This document shows, piece by piece, positions 25,460 through 34,482 of a stretch of DNA of 64,000 bases. The stretch covers positions 1,116,001 to 1,180,000 of the forward strand of contig CAVRAR010000014.1 in NCBI GenBank assembly GCA_963719005.1. The letters are read 5' to 3'. The DNA is from G963675935 sp963719005. Its GTDB lineage: Bacteria > Planctomycetota > Planctomycetia > Pirellulales > Thermoguttaceae. The notes beneath the pieces were generated by a model. It was not told the DNA's origin, ran no database searches, and saw only the letters and a program-made list of their open reading frames with translations. Position 1 is the first letter of the stretch. Each line of letters begins with the position of its first letter. The translations under genes and the position numbers were made by a program.

Positions 25460-26342
25460 CATTTCTCCCCAGGGCACGATTTTGGGAGTGACTCTCGACC
25501 AGAACAACCCGTTGTTGGTCGTTCGGAACTCCGCCACTCCGATTCGGGTCACGAGCGGATTTCAGCAGACTGCTAACGGCACACTGCAATTCGCGCTTCA
25601 GAACAACTGGGGTTCGACCATTTCCTTCGACCAGGGGATTCCCGTTGCCTTGAACGGCACCCTCAAACTGAGCGCAGCGCCGGGAGTCGATCCGGCAAGC
25701 CTGGTAGGAACGGACTTTCACCTGTTCAATTGGGCGGGCGTGACCCCTACCGGACAATTCACACTGGTCAACGATCTTCCTCTCGGCCTTGTGTGGACGA
25801 CCTCCAACCTCTACACCGGCGGTAACGTCGTCCTTTCCGGGAAGCCGCAAGCAATCACCGTCACCGATAGCAAAGGACCAACGGTCGTTGGCGGCGTAGG
25901 GGGAACCTTCAGCGAAGCGCAGAGTGGAACTCTCTCCGCGACCTTCCTCACGCCGCAGACGCCGGCTGAGCAGCAGCAGGCCCTCCAGGAAGTTGCCGCC
26001 GGAGCAGTCAATTTTGTCCTGCCCGGCGGCAATCTGCAACTTTGGGATGTCAGTTATACGGGCGCGCACTTCGGCGAGGTCGATTTGCTGCTGCACTACG
26101 ATCCATCTCTCATAGGGGACACGCCCGAATCAGAATTGGCGGTCTTGCACTTTGAGAACGGCTCGTGGGTATTACCCGCCGGTGAGCAGGTGGATACGAT
26201 CGACCACACGATTCTTGTGCCAACCGAAAGTTTTTCTCCTTTTGTCCTGTCAGTGCCAGTCCCCGAGCCATCCACCCTCATCCTGCTCGGCATCGCCGCC
26301 CTCGGCCTGCTCGGCTATGCGCGGCGGCTGCTGCACGCTTGA
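25437..26342 (+). CDS. Giant pentapeptide-repeat PEP-CTERM protein, segment 3 with sorting signal
   Basis: C-terminal part of the same protein. After the last repeats (SANISGALNTTNS) comes a non-repeat beta-rich domain of about 280 residues (QGTILGVTLDQNNPLL... LLLHYDPSLIGDTPE), then the sorting signal VPEPSTLILLGIAALGLLGY and a basic end (ARRLLHA). The PEP motif, hydrophobic helix and Arg end are the PEP-CTERM signal for exosortase-type processing. One extra base in the GCGCGCG run near 25420 would join it to segment 2. No independent signal peptide precedes it, supporting one long gene. Confidence 0.78.
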   Translation, partial: GALNTTNSISPQGTILGVTLDQNNPLLVVRNSATPIRVTSGFQQTANGTLQFALQNNWGSTISFDQGIPVALNGTLKLSAAPGVDPASLVGTDFHLFNWAGVTPTGQFTLVNDLPLGLVWTTSNLYTGGNVVLSGKPQAITVTDSKGPTVVGGVGGTFSEAQSGTLSATFLTPQTPAEQQQALQEVAAGAVNFVLPGGNLQLWDVSYTGAHFGEVDLLLHYDPSLIGDTPESELAVLHFENGSWVLPAGEQVDTIDHTILVPTESFSPFVLSVPVPEPSTLILLGIAALGLLGYARRLLHA

Positions 26343-26405
26343 ACTTTTTCACGTTTGCCCGTTACCATTTTCACAACTTTGCGTCGAAGTCAGAGGAGCA
26401 AAATC

Positions 26406-27089
26406 ATGGTCACGCTTTCGTTTCCCAAATGTTCCGCTTGGACTGCTGCCTGCCTGGTGTTTTCGGCGCTGATTTTGGCGTCCGTTTCTAGCGCCTGGGC
26501 GGGCACTCTCACTTACGACATTGTCAATTACCCTTCCCTCCAGAATGGTTACACCATCGAAGGAGCAATAACCACAGATGGAAAATTGGGGGTCGTCTCC
26601 CCTTCGGATATCACGGGATGGTCTATCGGGCTTTCGGGTCCGACAACCCAATACTTCCCAGTCAACTGGGCTACGCCTATGACCCAAGCGACCAGCAATA
26701 TGTCCATCGGATCGATCTACTACCCCTCATACAACGAGTGCCTGATAGCAACACCGGCCGGTTTAGAGGTGACCCAGGGGGCTGCCGACTCGCTCGTCGT
26801 CAGTTCCACGATCTACGGGGAGGATGGAAATTACACATCGGTCGTTTGGGGGAACAACGGGGACGCCTTTCCCCCTTCGGGCCCCAACCAATGGCTTGGT
26901 ACGATCGAGGCCCCCTATACGACGGCCCTTTGGAACGCTCAGGGCGTCTTGTCCGCCATGGCGGCGCCGGACAATCCCAGTTATTTACTCATCGCAACCC
27001 CCACCCCCGAGCCCTCCACCCTCGTCCTGTTCGGCATCGCCGCCCTCGGGCTGTTTATTTGGCGGCGACGGGCTTTGTTGACATCGTGA
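26406..27089 (+). CDS. PEP-CTERM protein of unknown function
   Basis: A 227-aa secreted protein. The signal peptide is at about 1-32 (CLVFSALILASVSSAWA), followed by a beta-rich domain starting GTLTYDIVNYPSLQNGYTIE, then PEPSTLVLFGIAALGLFIW and RRR at the end. ATG 26406 follows AGAGGAGCAAAATC, a good ribosome site. It lies 63 bp after the giant pentapeptide gene and may be cotranscribed. No enzymatic motif is seen; probably a surface or matrix protein. Confidence 0.85.
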   Translation: MVTLSFPKCSAWTAACLVFSALILASVSSAWAGTLTYDIVNYPSLQNGYTIEGAITTDGKLGVVSPSDITGWSIGLSGPTTQYFPVNWATPMTQATSNMSIGSIYYPSYNECLIATPAGLEVTQGAADSLVVSSTIYGEDGNYTSVVWGNNGDAFPPSGPNQWLGTIEAPYTTALWNAQGVLSAMAAPDNPSYLLIATPTPEPSTLVLFGIAALGLFIWRRRALLTS

Positions 27090-27150
27090 GTTGCAAACAT
27101 TGTTTTACCTGACCAGCACCTTTTGACGTGAAGCGAGGAGAAGAACCGCG

Positions 27151-27387
27151 ATGCGACACAAACTGAATTGGATGGTTTTGATGGTGGCGTTGATGTCTTG
27201 TGCGGTGGTTGCACGGGCAGACGTGTTCAAACTGACCGGAGGACAGACGAGCCTGCAATTCGTCCCCGTGGGCAATCCGGGCAACGCGGCCGATCCGGCG
27301 ACCGACTACGGCTCGCGGAGACCAGCCACGGGGGATTTGACTGTACAACATTTCCGTTTCTGTTTTTCCATTTTTGAGAAAGGGTGA
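27151..27387 (+). pseudogene. Truncated PEP-CTERM-type gene, 5' fragment
   Basis: Encodes 78 aa: a signal peptide nearly identical to that of the pentapeptide gene (MVLMVALMSCAVVARA), then FKLTGGQTSLQFVPVGNPGN and ADPATDYGS, the typical start of SUMF1/FGE-fold PEP-CTERM proteins of planctomycetes (inference). The coding sequence then ends abruptly and merges with the leader of the next gene. The upstream DNA (CATTGTTTTACCTGA, ribosome site) also matches that at 21925, so promoter and signal peptide were duplicated together. Probably a deletion remnant. Confidence 0.6.
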
Positions 27388-27391
27388 AATC

Positions 27392-28258
27392 ATGTTGAGC
27401 AAGTGGACTATTTTGTTCGGCGGGCTGGTGGCCTGCCTGTGGGGCGCGGCGGCAGCGGCGCAGACCACACCGGTTAATGCCTTCGGCTTTAATTACAGCC
27501 CGTTGGGCAATGCGACCTTGGACGCGAGCAGCGGTACGGGAGTTGTCGTGGGCAACCTTGGATCAGCAGGCCAGGACGGCGTTTCCATCAACCTTTCGGG
27601 CGTGCAGGGCAGCGGCCTGAATTTCGGGCTCGACACGAGTCTGGCTTCGCTGGGGACGCCGCCCATTGGGGCCTCCATGGAGCAGCAGGGCTATGGCAGC
27701 TTGGGAGGCGGCGTGAACCAACTGTTGTCCACTGGGGTTCTAACCCAGAGCAGTTCCGGCGTACAGGTGACGTTAGACCTTTCGCCCGTGTGGAACGGTC
27801 AGCCGACGACGCTCGACTATTACAGCGGTGGTCCAGGCGGCACGCTCGTCTACTCGGAAACGGAATCCGGTCCCACTACCAGTTTCGAGATCGCCCCGCC
27901 CAATCCACACCCAAACCCGCCCCCTTGGCCCATTTACACCTATTACAACGACTGGTATATCATCCACGGCGTTCCACTCCAAGGGGCAACTTATGGCATC
28001 GATGGATTCTTCGGATCAATCGTGCCCCCCCTCGGAACCGTACTTGCCAACGACAACATTGATTTCATCGATTTCAGCGTTCCGTCAACCGCGGCAGTGC
28101 AATACTCCTCAACGGCAATCACGGCCGGCGGAGGCATCAGTTCATTCGAGATCACCGGCGAGGCGGCGACCACACCAGAACCCTCCACCCTCGTCCTGCT
28201 CGGCATCGGCACCCTCGGCCTGCTCGGCTACGCGCGGTGGCGGAGGGCTAGAACTTAG
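27392..28258 (+). CDS. PEP-CTERM protein of unknown function
   Basis: A 288-aa secreted protein with signal peptide (ILFGGLVACLWGAAAAAQ), a Gly/Ser-rich beta domain, a Pro-rich linker (PPNPHPNPPPWP) and the sorting end PEPSTLVLLGIGTLGLLGY followed by ARWRRART. ATG 27392 is chosen because AGAAAGGGTGA lies just before it; an in-frame ATG 18 bp upstream is less likely. No catalytic motif. Part of the PEP-CTERM cluster 21.9-29.6 kb. Confidence 0.85.
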   Translation: MLSKWTILFGGLVACLWGAAAAAQTTPVNAFGFNYSPLGNATLDASSGTGVVVGNLGSAGQDGVSINLSGVQGSGLNFGLDTSLASLGTPPIGASMEQQGYGSLGGGVNQLLSTGVLTQSSSGVQVTLDLSPVWNGQPTTLDYYSGGPGGTLVYSETESGPTTSFEIAPPNPHPNPPPWPIYTYYNDWYIIHGVPLQGATYGIDGFFGSIVPPLGTVLANDNIDFIDFSVPSTAAVQYSSTAITAGGGISSFEITGEAATTPEPSTLVLLGIGTLGLLGYARWRRART

Positions 28259-28342
28259 CCGTTTGTCGGTTTCGTTGCGGGCAGTGTGGCGTGGAGTGTG
28301 TTTTGGATCGCAACCAGTTTTTCAACCAAGAGGAGCGAAGCG

Positions 28343-29638
28343 ATGAAACATCTCAGTCTTGTGGCGGTGGCGGTGGCGGTGGTCTTGGCTGCCTGTTCGG
28401 CGCGGGCCGACGTGAGTCTCCCTACGGGATTAGCGCCCGGTTCTCAATATCAGATTGCTTTCTTGACTTCTGCAGGCACGACGGCGACAAGCACCAACAT
28501 CGCCGATTATAACAGTTTCGTCACAAGTCAAGCCGCACTCAGTTCGTCACTGCCCACAGGCGTCACTTGGACGGCCATGGTGTCCACTCCATCCACGTCC
28601 CTGACATCCAACAGCGTCACCCATTCCAACGTGCCCATTTACAACACTTATGGACAGTTGGTAGTGAGCAATGGGACCACGGTCTGGAGTTCCTCCTACG
28701 CGAATCCGATAGACTACACCCAGAACGGTCAAATCGCTCAATCGCTTCCCTACGTCAACGATGGCGGCCACCGTGACAATGTTTGGGTAGGAGAACTCGG
28801 ATTGTGGAATTACTTTTCAGGCCCGCCAACAGGATGGGCGACCAGCGGCAACATTACCCCGTCATCGTGCGCGGAGTACGGAATCGGGGACGAAATCCCC
28901 TTCTCGAATACTCTGCCCAGTAATGAATACTACGGATTGTACGCCCTCTCCTCGCCCATCACCGTCGTCCCCGAACCGTCCACCCTCGTCCTGCTCGGCA
29001 TCGCCGTCATCGGGCTCGTCGGTTTCGCTTGGCGGCGGAAGAGGCCTTCCGTGGCGGTCTTGTTGGTGGTGTTCGGAGCGTTGATGTTCGCTGCCGCGGA
29101 TCGAGCACGGGCTGAAAGCGTCTACTATGCAGGCGTCCCCAACGGCAGTGCCTGGTCTTTTGGCACGGTGAATTCTACGGGGCAAACGACGGTCATCGCG
29201 ACGGGCCTCACTTTCGGAGGCGCTGGTGCGGAAAAGCTGATGTTTGCCCCCAACGGCACCCTGTATGGTTTTGATGCCGGTGAGAGCGGGGGTGGCGCAT
29301 GGGGAAGCATTAATACGGCTACGGGGGCGTTCACCCAAATCGGTAACTTGAACACTTATTTTCCTTTCGGTCTTGACCACAATGAATCTTATGGGTTTTT
29401 GCTCGCATTTGGTTCATCAGGGAATCTATATGTGACCGGATTTGGAACCGACGCCAACTACGACTACGGGACGCTGAACCTGACGACCGGGGCCTTCACC
29501 AAAATCGCTGTTTCTCCGGTCAGCATCGCAGGTTCGTTGGTCGCACCCGTCCCCGAACCGTCCACGTTTGTTCTCCTCGGCATCGCCATCATCGGGCTCG
29601 GCGGCTTCGCTTGGCGGCAACGGAAGCAAGCAGCGTAA
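28343..29638 (+). CDS. Tandem fusion of two PEP-CTERM proteins
   Basis: A 431-aa ORF without stop between two complete PEP-CTERM modules. Module 1: signal peptide (VAVVLAACSARA), domain LPTGLAPGSQYQIAFL..., and sorting signal PEPSTLVLLGIAVIGLVGF plus AWRRKR. Directly after it a second signal-like helix (VAVLLVVFGALMFAAADRARA), a domain with WSFGTVNSTGQTT and GAFTQIGNL repeats, and a second signal PEPSTFVLLGIAIIGLGGF plus AWRQRKQ. ATG 28343 follows AGAGGAGCG. Either two genes fused by loss of a stop/start region, or a polyprotein cut at each signal; a missing base here is also possible. Confidence 0.8.
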   Translation: MKHLSLVAVAVAVVLAACSARADVSLPTGLAPGSQYQIAFLTSAGTTATSTNIADYNSFVTSQAALSSSLPTGVTWTAMVSTPSTSLTSNSVTHSNVPIYNTYGQLVVSNGTTVWSSSYANPIDYTQNGQIAQSLPYVNDGGHRDNVWVGELGLWNYFSGPPTGWATSGNITPSSCAEYGIGDEIPFSNTLPSNEYYGLYALSSPITVVPEPSTLVLLGIAVIGLVGFAWRRKRPSVAVLLVVFGALMFAAADRARAESVYYAGVPNGSAWSFGTVNSTGQTTVIATGLTFGGAGAEKLMFAPNGTLYGFDAGESGGGAWGSINTATGAFTQIGNLNTYFPFGLDHNESYGFLLAFGSSGNLYVTGFGTDANYDYGTLNLTTGAFTKIAVSPVSIAGSLVAPVPEPSTFVLLGIAIIGLGGFAWRQRKQAA

Positions 29639-29660
29639 CCCCATTACCGCAGGAGGCAAG

Positions 29661-29706
29661 GAACAGAACGGAAGAACGGGGTCGGAACGGAAGAACGGGA
29701 TCGGGA
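29661..29706. repeat. Tandem GGAACGGAAGAACGGG units
   Basis: Two to three degenerate copies of GAACGGAAGAACGGGG in the convergent gap between the PEP-CTERM fusion and the cytochrome operon, ending in GATCGGGAGTC. Simple-sequence filler; no coding sense. Confidence 0.5.
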
Positions 29707-29755
29707 GTCGTCTCTCTTGGCCGACATCGGCTCCTCCCGCCGTTCGCAGCCAGAC

Positions 29756-31144
29756 TTACTGCCGCGGTTTCTCCACCGCCGGCAGCACGACCTTCGGCTC
29801 GGGTGCCTTCAAGTCGCGGCAGATTGTGACAACCTGCTCCAACAGCACGCGAGTCAACTTGCTGGCATAGTGGATGTTGTGGATGTCGTTCCCCTTGCGA
29901 AGGAACTCCAGGTCGGACTGGATGCGATCGAGTTCCTTGGCGATCGCCGCCGCGCGATCCGCGGGGAGCTTGGCCGTCGGGAGCGCCTTGCGAGCGCCGC
30001 AGACGGCCGACTCCAATTCCGGCACCGCGGCCCGCAATGCCTCATGATACGACCTCAGCCGGTCCACCTCCGAGGCTTCATGGCACATCACGCACACGTT
30101 AGCCGAAGCCTTCCATAGCACCGCTCCGGTAAGCGAAACCTCTTTCAGGCGGTGGCAGGAGCGGCAGTTGACGCGGGTCACCATCATGCCGCCGGCGTGC
30201 CCGGCGATCGTCTTCCCATCGAGGCCCTCGAACATCTTGATCTGCTCTTCGTGGTGGTTGGGATGGCAGCCCCCGCAGTCTCCCGCGGCGTGCGAGAGTC
30301 GCTGCTTGTCGAAGGAGTGCTCGATGCTGAGATGGCAGCTCAGGCAGTTGACGGCGTGTTCGGCCACGTGCTTGTTGTGAATGAAAGCGTGGTCCTTGAT
30401 CCGCGCGAGATCGCTTTCGCGGTTATGGCAAACCAGGCAGCGCTCGCGCGGCACCTCGCCCGTGCCGCGAATCACGTCGGCATGGCAATTGATGCAATCG
30501 ACGCCCTTCTTGTACGCCAGTGCATGGGTGAATTTGACGCCGCCGCCGAGATCGTATTCCTTTTTTGGGATTTGATGACAGCGGGTGCAGGCGGCCAAAG
30601 ATTGATTGAACGGTTCGTCCTTGAAATGGCAGAGGAAGCAGGTCGACGTGGTCACCGCCATGTGTTTGCCCTGCACGATCTGACTATGGCAACTGGTGCA
30701 TCGCAGTTGCTTGCCGCGGCGGAGTTCACCCATGTGCGGGGCATGATCGAAGTGGATGCCTTCGAACTCCACGCGGCCCGAAAGCAGGCGGGTTTCGTGG
30801 CAGCCCGACCGCAGGCAACTGGCGTCGGGCACCTCGGCCACCGGCCGCGGTCCCGCACTTTTGGTAACGTACTTCGCCAACTGCACCAGCCCCAACATCT
30901 TGCCGCGAACCTTGTTGCCCAAACCCGGCGCAAAGTGGCATTCGATGCAGGGCACGTCTTTATGCGCCGATTCCTGCCATGACTTGTAGTACGGCTCCAT
31001 GATGTGGCAGGAGTTGCAGAACTCCGATCGCGAGGTGTACCACCCCGCCAATCCAACCATCAGCAGCAGCAGCAGCAGAAACGCCCCCAACAGTGCGGCA
31101 GCGCAAGAGGAGCCGCCGCAGTCTTCGCCACACTGGCGGCGCAT
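29756..31144 (-). CDS. NapC/NirT-type 12-heme membrane cytochrome c
   Basis: A 462-aa protein with an N-terminal anchor (ALLGAFLLLLLLMVGLAGW) followed by CNSCH and CIECH in the NapC/NirT-type layout (SRSEFCNSCHIMEPYYKSW). Eleven CXXCH motifs plus one CX4CH (CLRSGCH) give up to 12 hemes. Such proteins usually take electrons from the quinol pool to periplasmic partners. The last 100 residues lack heme sites and form a helical, Leu-rich tail. It is the third gene of a minus-strand operon after the tetraheme cytochrome and the CbcL-like protein. ATG 31144 starts just before the anchor. Confidence 0.85.
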   Translation of the reverse strand: MRRQCGEDCGGSSCAAALLGAFLLLLLLMVGLAGWYTSRSEFCNSCHIMEPYYKSWQESAHKDVPCIECHFAPGLGNKVRGKMLGLVQLAKYVTKSAGPRPVAEVPDASCLRSGCHETRLLSGRVEFEGIHFDHAPHMGELRRGKQLRCTSCHSQIVQGKHMAVTTSTCFLCHFKDEPFNQSLAACTRCHQIPKKEYDLGGGVKFTHALAYKKGVDCINCHADVIRGTGEVPRERCLVCHNRESDLARIKDHAFIHNKHVAEHAVNCLSCHLSIEHSFDKQRLSHAAGDCGGCHPNHHEEQIKMFEGLDGKTIAGHAGGMMVTRVNCRSCHRLKEVSLTGAVLWKASANVCVMCHEASEVDRLRSYHEALRAAVPELESAVCGARKALPTAKLPADRAAAIAKELDRIQSDLEFLRKGNDIHNIHYASKLTRVLLEQVVTICRDLKAPEPKVVLPAVEKPRQ

Positions 31145-31171
31145 ATTTGCAGACGAATTCCCCGCACCTGA

Positions 31172-31235
31172 GTAGGTTGTGCTTCAGCATAACATGGTCC
31201 GATTCATTGTTGCGTTACACCAAAGCATAACTTAC
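31172..31235. repeat. Diverged copy of the TATGCTTCAGCATAAC inverted repeat
   Basis: Arms GTAGGTTGTGCTTCAGCATAAC (left) and GTTACACCAAAGCATAACTTAC (right) are related to the perfect repeat at 1435-1498. The copy lies in the short gap between the NapC-like and CbcL-like genes, so its stem would be in the operon mRNA and might limit read-through to the downstream gene. Confidence 0.5.
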
Positions 31236-31260
31236 AGTTCTTTGCCCGCCGCCGCGAGCC

Positions 31261-33447
31261 TTACCCGCTGAGGCTCGCGAGAACGATGCCGGCCAGCAAG
31301 GCCAACCCCGCCCCCAGGGCGACAAATCCGGCCAGTTTCACCAGCCGCAACCGCCACTTGGAGGGCACCGTTGCTTGCAGCCGCTCAAGATCGCCCTGGC
31401 GTTCGAGCCGCTTGAAGTAGTCGGGCCGCTCGTCCAGTATCTCCTCTTCACTCACCAGTCCGATCAGCAGCGACATGTCGGCGGGGAACTTCTCGGCCCT
31501 TAGGTGAATCGTGAAGAAGTGGATCGCAAAGATGAATCCGGTAGCCAACAGCGCCTGTGTGGAATGGATCACCTTGGCGACGTTCAAGGTCACTCCGGGC
31601 AACATACGGCAGAAGAAATTGGGGCACCAGAGGATCAAGCCGGTCGAACCGATGATGACGATGTCAGCGCAGGCGCCCCAAAAATCGAACTTCTCCCAAT
31701 AGGCCCAGCGCTCGAAGCCGGGCTTTGGCCCAAGCCCTACAAACCAGCGGATCATCTTGAAGAAGTCCTTCACGTCGCGCCAGTTTGGCACGGGTGAGTC
31801 GGGGCCAAAAATGATTTGCAGCCAGGGCATTCCGCGGCGGTGGCCGGCAATAAACTGCCGCGCGAGCCGCACCATATAGATACCGAAGCACGCGAACGTC
31901 ACCAAGGCGAAGACACGATGCCAGAAGCTGGTGCCGTCAAAGCCGCCCAGGAAGGCCGCCGACGCCTTGGCCCAATCATGGCCGCTGTATTTCAGCGGCA
32001 AGCCGGTCAAAGCCAAACCCAGGAACGAGATCAACAATACCGTGTGCGCCCGCCGATGCATGGGCACGAACCGCACGTAGGCCTTCTCGCTGGGCACCAA
32101 GCCCTTCGGGCGGCCGTGACGCAACACGTCCACTAGTCCCCGCACAAACCAAAGCAGGCTGTGCAGCCCAAAAACTCCAAATGTCGTCAGCAACAGCGTC
32201 AACAGCACCCTGTACACCCAATAGACCACGGGGTTGTCGCATGGGTCGTGATAGTTGACGTGCGGATCGAAGCGGGCGAAATTGGCGTTGGCGTAAGGGT
32301 GGCACTTTTGGCAAGTTTGTAGCCTGCTTTCGGCCGAAACGCCGGAGGCTGGATCAGCACATGGCAGAATGCTGTGTGAGCCGTGGCAGTCGTAACAATT
32401 GGCGGCAGGCTCATAACCCAATTCGGTCAATTCGCCATGAATGGTCATCGCGTAGCGGCTGGACAGATCGCCGTGGCAATTGCCGCAGAGGTCTGGCAGT
32501 TTGTGGCGAAATTTTGCCGATGCGGCCAGGTAGAATTCGTGTCCCTGGTGGCACGAAGTACAGCTTGGGTGCTGCCGCGATTTTCCGCCCGGGGCCGGCC
32601 TCTCGGCCAATTCACCCGGCCCCGCGCCGCGGCCGTGGACACTGGCCTTTAGCCGTTCGGCAATGAAGCGATGGCATTTGCCGCAGGTAGCGGCCACGTT
32701 GGTCGTGTAAAGAGGGTTCCGCGTGTCGGCCGCAAAATAGATGGCGTGCGCACCGTGGCAACTGGCACAGGTGGCGGTTACCAACAGCCCCGATTGGTAC
32801 AGGCCGTGGCCATGGGAGCTCTTGACGAAGCTGGCCTGGTGCTTCTCGTGGCACTTGCCGCAGGTCTCAACTTGGTTGTTGACAAACACCGGCGAGCGGC
32901 TGTCGGCGACCGGCAGGATGTGGTGCTGGTTCGCCCCATGACATTTGCCGCATTCCAACAGCGTGCCCGCTCCTTGCTCGTTTGGCGGGCCGGCATGGGC
33001 GTGGACGCTCGCGACCAGGTCCAACCCTTCGTTCTCGTGGCAGACGGCGCACATTTTCCGCGCCCTGCCGCGCCGCGGAAGCCGTTCTCTTTGGCATGCG
33101 CCTCGTTGACCTCGGTGGTGCCGGGATTGCCGCCGTGGCAGTCGCTACAGTTGACGCCCTTGGTCCAGTGGACGTCTTCGACCAGCCCGTCGCGGGCAAC
33201 GTAAAGATGCCTGGTTTTGGCGTCCCAGAGATCGGGATCGCCGTGGCACTGGATGCAGAGGTTGTCGTCTGGCGGGATATGCGAGCCGGCCTTTGGCGGC
33301 AAGGCGGGCTTTCGCAGGCGGCGACGGTTCAGCCGGCTTGGCGGCCTGGGGTTTCGCCGCATCACCCTTCGCGGGTTTCGCGGCGTCTTGGCCGATCCCG
33401 ACGGTGGCCAGAATGAGCAACGTCAGGATAGGCAGGAGCGTTCTCAT
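31261..33447 (-). CDS. CbcL-like fusion: 11-heme cytochrome c plus cytochrome b561-type domain (frameshifted)
   Basis: About 728 aa after correcting two compensating frame breaks (about 33300 and 33060). Signal peptide MRTLLPILTLLILATVG, Ala/Lys/Pro linker, then eleven CXXCH motifs (CIQCH, CSDCH, CAVCH, CGKCH... CQKCH). After about residue 400 come six hydrophobic helices (VYRVLLTLLLTTFGVFGL, HTVLLISFLGLALTG, HRVFALVTFACFGIYM...) with His residues able to bind b hemes. Multiheme c fused to a b-type membrane domain is the layout of Geobacter CbcL, a quinol oxidase used in extracellular electron transfer; similarity here is architectural. Second gene of the minus-strand operon, 39 bp after the tetraheme gene. 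Confidence 0.8.
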
Positions 33448-33486
33448 GCTTGCTGGTTCAAACCACGTCGCCCACGGTCGCTACGG

Positions 33487-34029
33487 TTACTCTTTATCGT
33501 ATTTCGGGTGTTCTTTGTGCCCCTTGCTCGCATGGCAGGCGATGCAGACGTTCCTTGGAAGAATCTTGTAGATCGAATCCCGAGCGATCTTCTCTTGCTC
33601 CGGCGATAGCTTCTTCTCATTGAGGAACGGCTTGCAGGCTTCCTCATGCTTGCTGCCGGGACCGTGGCACGCCTCGCAAGTGGTTCCGACCAGATTCGGA
33701 GTCGAGGCGGCATCCTTGAAACCGGTGGGCTCGCCGTAGCCGGTCGCGTGGCACGGCAGGCACTCGGCGGAGGTCCGATACTTCTCCGGCACGCTCTCCC
33801 AAGCCTCCTTGGCGTGCTTGGTCTTCTTCCATGTCATGTACTGCTTGAAGTGGCAGGACGAACAACGCTTGACCCCGATGTAGGTTTGGCCGGCCGGCGG
33901 TGCGGGCTCGGGCTTGGCATCCTTCGAGGCCGGCGGCTGCGACTTGACGGTGCTGCCGATCAGCAGGCACAGCAGCGCCACAGCGCCCATACCCGTTCCA
34001 ACGACGACCCTTCGTGGAAGATGGTGCAT
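33487..34029 (-). CDS. Tetraheme cytochrome c, c554-like
   Basis: A 180-aa exported protein with signal anchor (VVVGTGMGAVALLCLLIG) and four CXXCH motifs (CSSCH, CLPCH, CEACH, CIACH) in the spacing of cytochrome c554-type domains (YIGVKRCSSCHFKQYMTW, TTCEACHGPGSKH). Likely a periplasmic electron carrier. ATG 34029 was chosen over an upstream TTG because AAGGAG lies at the right distance. First gene of the operon that continues with the CbcL-like and NapC-like proteins. Confidence 0.87.
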   Translation of the reverse strand: MHHLPRRVVVGTGMGAVALLCLLIGSTVKSQPPASKDAKPEPAPPAGQTYIGVKRCSSCHFKQYMTWKKTKHAKEAWESVPEKYRTSAECLPCHATGYGEPTGFKDAASTPNLVGTTCEACHGPGSKHEEACKPFLNEKKLSPEQEKIARDSIYKILPRNVCIACHASKGHKEHPKYDKE

Positions 34030-34482
34030 ACGCAAACTCCTTTGCAGATTCGGACTAATTTTAGGACACGGTATCCGTGTTCAGGACCAGACAGACCTCG
34101 CCGGCAGGCCGACGTTCGCCAATATATCTGGATAAGTATACCCTCGCGGTGCCGCCGGGCAAAAACGCAGAGCCACAATGCCGATTGACATAAGTCACCC
34201 TACCACGATACAGCCCGCCCTTCTGTTTGTCAATTGGCAAGCTCCACTGAAACTGTGGTATTTCAATTACAGCATGGAAGATGCTTGTAAGTGACGTGAT
34301 AACTGATAGATAAGATGGGGTATGGACTGACTGGACTTTCGTGTCCGAACCGGAATGGTCAGTAGCCAGATAATCATACTGTGTCCCCTCACTGTGCTTT
34401 GACAGGCGTGAACGAATCTGCTAGACTGCCGCGCGACGACACTTGGCGACTGACGATCACTCTCGACTCCAAGAGAGAGCTG
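34030..34482. other. Divergent promoter region of two respiratory operons
   Basis: A 453-bp gap without a gene between the minus-strand cytochrome operon and the plus-strand Rieske/cytochrome b operon, AT-rich in its middle (34180-34400). A perfect hairpin ACACGG-TAT-CCGTGT (34066-34080) lies 37 bp upstream of the tetraheme start. Shared control of the two operons from this gap is plausible. I could not define promoter boxes. Confidence 0.5.
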
